DNA of 64,000 nt from Skermania piniformis (GTDB lineage: Bacteria > Actinomycetota > Actinomycetes > Mycobacteriales > Mycobacteriaceae), in contig NZ_CP079105.1 in NCBI RefSeq assembly GCF_019285775.1, positions 248,001-312,000 of the forward strand, given 5' to 3'. Position numbers and translations under genes: made by a program. Below are positions 61,163 to 64,000 of this stretch, in pieces. A model generated the notes under the pieces. It had not been told where the DNA came from and made no database searches. It was given only the letters and a program-made list of their open reading frames with translations. Every line of letters starts with the position of its first letter. Position 1 is the first letter of the stretch.

Positions 61163-62491
61163 CTAGGCCAACTCCGAATAGATCGCCTCGAGGTCCTGCA
61201 GGTGTCGCCGCAGCGACGATCGTTCGACGGTGTACGCCCGCGCGGCGGCACCCATCGAGTCCGCGGGTGCGACGGCGGATTCCGCAGCCACCACCTCGGC
61301 CAGGGCGCGAGCGAGGGCGGCCGGGTCGTCGTGCGGTACCAGCCGGCCGGTGATGCCGTCGCGAACCAGCTCGGGGAGGCCGCCGAGGTGGGTGGCGACG
61401 ACCGGGCGGGCGCAGCCGAAGGCCTCCAGGATGGTCATCGGCTGGTTCTCGTACCAGCGGGAGGGCACGACGACGACCGCCGCCGCGCGCATCGCCGCAT
61501 GCACCTCGTCGCGGTTCACCCGGCCGCGGAAATGCACGCGATCGGCGACCCCGGTACGGATCGCTCGTTGCTCGAGTTCGGCTCGTTCCGGTCCGTCGCC
61601 GGCGATCGTCACGTCGATTCCGGCCGGCAGCAGTGCGGCGGCATCGATCAGCGTGTCGACGCCCTTCTCGGCGGACAGCCGACCGGCGTAAAGCACCCCG
61701 CGACCCGGTCCGGCGGCCGGATCGATACCGGTCACATCGCAGAAGTTGGGTAGATGCCGCAGCCGATCCGGGTAGACCCGGGCTTGGGCCATCTTCTGCA
61801 GCAGGAACCGGCTCGGGCAGAGGAATCGGTCGATCGGACCGTAGGCGCCCAGGTAGGTATGTGCGGTGAGTTCGATCGCGGAGAGTGTGCTCCCGGTCAA
61901 CGAACCCTGGTTACAGCGCCGCTTGACCGCGTTGCCGAATTTGCGCGAGATACATGCTTCGCAGATCTGCCCGTGGTCCAGGAACTGGTAGGTGGGGCAG
62001 GCCAACTTGTAGTCGTGCAGCGTCATCACCGCCGGGACCGACCGCTTGGCGATCGGCCGCAGAATCGACGGCGACAGTTGGTGATAAATGTTGTGCAGAT
62101 GCACCACGTCGGGCTGGAAGCGTTGCAGCATCCGGTCCATCGCGACGCGGGCGTCCCGTCGGTACAGCACGCCCAGTGCGGTTCCGACCCGTTCGCCCAC
62201 CGTTTCGGGGGGCGGGTTGAGCTCCATCCGGGCGGGATAGAGATCGTCGTTCGGATCCGGTTCGTTGTCCGGATGTTCCATCGCGAAGATGGCGACTTGA
62301 TGGCCCTCGGCGCGTTGGGACGCAGCCAGGTCGAGCATGTACGACTCGGCGCCGCCGCGGCGGTAGCGGAACTTGTTCACGTGCAGGATGCGTCGGGTCC
62401 GCGTTCGGGCTCCGGCGGGGACGGTGCGATCCGGCTGCCGATCTTCGGCTTGGCGGGTGAATGGCGACCAAATTTTTTGATCTTGCACCAT
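61163..62491 (-). CDS. GT4 family glycosyltransferase
   Basis: A 442-residue GT-B glycosyltransferase. Seen: RILHVNKFRYRRGGAESYML, VVHLHNIYHQLSPSIL, ACPTYQFLDHGQICEAC (a Cys-rich insertion, then CISRKFGNAVKRRC), VLYAGRLSAEKGVDTLIDA and SRWYENQPMTILEAFGCARP. The Cys insertion is typical of a subset of actinobacterial envelope glycosyltransferases. Starts at 62491 or 62506 are both in frame; the GGGG 9 nt before 62491 favours it. Transcribed with the second GT4 gene downstream. Confidence 0.87.
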   Translation of the reverse strand: MVQDQKIWSPFTRQAEDRQPDRTVPAGARTRTRRILHVNKFRYRRGGAESYMLDLAASQRAEGHQVAIFAMEHPDNEPDPNDDLYPARMELNPPPETVGERVGTALGVLYRRDARVAMDRMLQRFQPDVVHLHNIYHQLSPSILRPIAKRSVPAVMTLHDYKLACPTYQFLDHGQICEACISRKFGNAVKRRCNQGSLTGSTLSAIELTAHTYLGAYGPIDRFLCPSRFLLQKMAQARVYPDRLRHLPNFCDVTGIDPAAGPGRGVLYAGRLSAEKGVDTLIDAAALLPAGIDVTIAGDGPERAELEQRAIRTGVADRVHFRGRVNRDEVHAAMRAAAVVVVPSRWYENQPMTILEAFGCARPVVATHLGGLPELVRDGITGRLVPHDDPAALARALAEVVAAESAVAPADSMGAAARAYTVERSSLRRHLQDLEAIYSELA

Positions 62492-62571
62492 TGAATGATG
62501 CCCCATCCGCGATACAAACCGCAAAACGAACAGATATCGTGATTTGGGATGGGTTGGTCGCAGGTCCCGAG

Positions 62572-63837
62572 TCAGCCCAGGCCGGCACCGGGACGCTTCG
62601 GATTACGGCCGTGCACCCCCTCCGCGTAGGCGGTCTCGGCATGCAGCACCCCGTCGATTCCCTCGGTTTCGTCCTCGGGGCTGATCCGGAAACCGACGGT
62701 GACGTCCAGCAGTTTGCCGAGCAGGAACGACACGGTGAACGCGTAGCCGCTGACCACGATCGCGGCCAGCGCCTGCTTGCCGAGTTGGCCCAGCCCGCCG
62801 CCGTGAATCAGCCCGGTCGGCCCGCCGGTCATCACCGAGTCGGCGAGCAGTCCGATCAGCAGCACACCGATGACGCCGCCGACGTAATGCACGCCGACCA
62901 CATCGAGCGAATCGTCGTAACCGAACCGGAACTTCCAGCCGACCGCGAAGGCGCAGACGACGCCGGCGGCGAGCCCGACCACGGCCGCGCCGAGCGGGTT
63001 CACGGTGCCGCAGGCCGGGGTGATGGCGACGAGGCCGGCCACCACTCCGGACGCAGCGCCGAAGGTGGTCGGGCGGCCGTCTCGAACCTGTTCCACGGCG
63101 AGCCAGCCGAGCATCGCCAGACAGGCTGCGACCAGCGTGTTCAGAAACACTGCGGCAGCGATGCCATCGGCTTTCAGGGCCGATCCGGCGTTGAACCCGA
63201 ACCAGCCGAACCAGAGCAGCCCGGCGCCGAGCAGCACCAGCGGCAGGTTGTGCGGTCGCATCGCATCGACCCGGAAGCCGATCCGCGGGCCCAGCACGAT
63301 CGCCAAGGCCAGGGCCGACGCCCCGGAAGCGATCTCGACGACGAGGCCGCCCGCATAGTCCAGGGTGCCCCACCGGGCCAGCCAACCGCCGGGACCCCAC
63401 ACCCAGTGCGCGATCGGCGCGTATACCGCCAGGGCCCAGATCGGCACGAAGATCATCCAGGTGGCGAACCTGGCCCGGTCGGCGATCGCGCCGCTGATCA
63501 ATGCGGCGGTGATGATCGCGAACGTGAGCTGGAAGGTGATGAAGAGCAGCTCGGGAACCGAGCCGTGCGCGGTGTCGGGGTGGATCCCGCGCAATCCCAG
63601 GTGATCGAGTCCGCCGATCAGGCCGTTGCCCTCGGTGAACGCGAGGCTGTAGCCGACGAGCAGCCAGGTGACGGTCACCAGCGGGATCGAGATGAAGCTC
63701 ATCATGATCATGTTGAGCACGCCGGTCGAGCGCACCATGCCGCCGTAGAACACGGCGAGGCCGGGCGTCATGAGCAGGACCATCGCCGTGCTGGCCAGTA
63801 GCCAGGCGGTTGCGGCGGGGTCGATGGATGCGGGCAC
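62572..63837 (-). CDS. amt: Ammonium transporter
   Basis: A 421-residue Amt protein with 11 helices. Seen: LMTPGLAVFYGGMVRSTGVL, the first pore His in APIAHWVWGPGGWL, FGWFGFNAGSA, and the second pore His in DVVGVHYVGGVIG (a Tyr replaces the usual Gly after VH). The GTG at 63837 has AGAGGA 7 nt upstream. A GlnR-like site lies upstream. glnK/glnD do not follow, unlike the main amt locus of mycobacteria, so this may be a second or relocated Amt. Confidence 0.92.
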   Translation of the reverse strand: MPASIDPAATAWLLASTAMVLLMTPGLAVFYGGMVRSTGVLNMIMMSFISIPLVTVTWLLVGYSLAFTEGNGLIGGLDHLGLRGIHPDTAHGSVPELLFITFQLTFAIITAALISGAIADRARFATWMIFVPIWALAVYAPIAHWVWGPGGWLARWGTLDYAGGLVVEIASGASALALAIVLGPRIGFRVDAMRPHNLPLVLLGAGLLWFGWFGFNAGSALKADGIAAAVFLNTLVAACLAMLGWLAVEQVRDGRPTTFGAASGVVAGLVAITPACGTVNPLGAAVVGLAAGVVCAFAVGWKFRFGYDDSLDVVGVHYVGGVIGVLLIGLLADSVMTGGPTGLIHGGGLGQLGKQALAAIVVSGYAFTVSFLLGKLLDVTVGFRISPEDETEGIDGVLHAETAYAEGVHGRNPKRPGAGLG

Positions 63838-63906
63838 AGGCGTTCCTCTCGGACCGAGGGTTCGCCCGAGGATGGCGGCCCGGCGTTGCCGCCGGGCTAC
63901 CGGCTT

Positions 63907-63933
63907 GTTTCGGCAGTGTTTCGTGGTGGTTTC
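63907..63933 (-). promoter_or_regulatory. GlnR-type nitrogen-control box upstream of amt
   Basis: On the - strand three GAAAC pentamers (63933-63929, 63922-63918 and 63911-63907) are separated by exactly 6 nt each. The GlnR site of actinomycetes is built of GTNAC and GAAAC boxes at this 11-bp spacing. It lies about 70 bp before the amt start, where an activator would bind. Confidence 0.7.
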
Positions 63934-64000
63934 GTGGCGTGCCTGTGGTCGGCCGGTGTCGGGCGGAGCGCCGTCGCCGTCCACTGTCGGTGCGGCTGGG

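Overview
The window is high-GC DNA from a mycolic-acid-containing actinomycete of the order Mycobacteriales, most like Nocardia, Rhodococcus, Skermania or Gordonia. The evidence is two tandem antigen-85-type mycolyltransferases, a heparin-binding-haemagglutinin-like protein, frequent GTG starts, IdeR-like and GlnR-like sites, and gene order shared with the Mycobacterium tuberculosis Rv3722c-Rv3780 region: Bpa, the Rv3778c-type PLP enzyme, the Rv3777-type oxidoreductase, HisC2 (Rv3772), TyrA-TadA-associated protein-TadA (Rv3754-Rv3752c), SRP RNA and the Rv3722c aminotransferase. The species cannot be fixed from the sequence. No insertion sequence, prophage or CRISPR array was seen.

Layout. 0-15 kb: core metabolism (Bpa start, PLP enzyme, quinone oxidoreductase, lactate monooxygenase, MarR regulator), two serine tRNAs and one arginine tRNA, an SDR enzyme, a diguanylate cyclase translationally coupled to a methyltransferase, an alpha/beta hydrolase, the two mycolyltransferases, HisC2 and a P450. 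15.5-27.5 kb: a tellurite-resistance-type (Ter) stress island. It has a double TerD protein, three consecutive AIM24 proteins, a four-gene operon (coiled-coil protein, HpcH/HpaI-type lyase, PRTase-TRSP-StiP fusion, HAD phosphatase), a classical TerD and a TerC-like membrane protein, closed by a strong terminator. 27.6-32.3 kb: GDP-fucose synthesis (fcl, gmd), a STAS protein, a secreted lipase and an HbhA-like protein. 32.3-35.5 kb: a compact operon of C5 cytosine methyltransferase, probable restriction enzyme, Vsr repair endonuclease and a DUF998 membrane protein. 35.5-47.9 kb: purine permease, glycolipid-binding protein, TyrA, the TadA pair, an LEA-like repeat protein, tRNA-Ser(CGA), TetR-MMPL exporter, and a heterodimeric ABC exporter.

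47.9-56.6 kb: a large unexplained glycine-zipper/coiled-coil protein divergent from tgt, a queuosine salvage set (tgt, YhhQ transporter, gluQ) and an iron storage pair (bfd, bfrA) with IdeR-like sites. 56.6-64 kb: SRP RNA, aspartate aminotransferase, a methyltransferase, an HhH-GPD repair protein, two GT4 glycosyltransferases and an ammonium transporter preceded by a GlnR-like site.

All four serine tRNA species (TGA, GCT, CGA, GGA) lie in this one window. TadA and its expected substrate tRNA-Arg(ACG) are both present. The least explained parts are the 799-residue glycine-zipper protein (47941-50340), the coiled-coil protein that heads the Ter operon (24355-25575), and the putative restriction enzyme beside the methyltransferase and Vsr (33424-34272).
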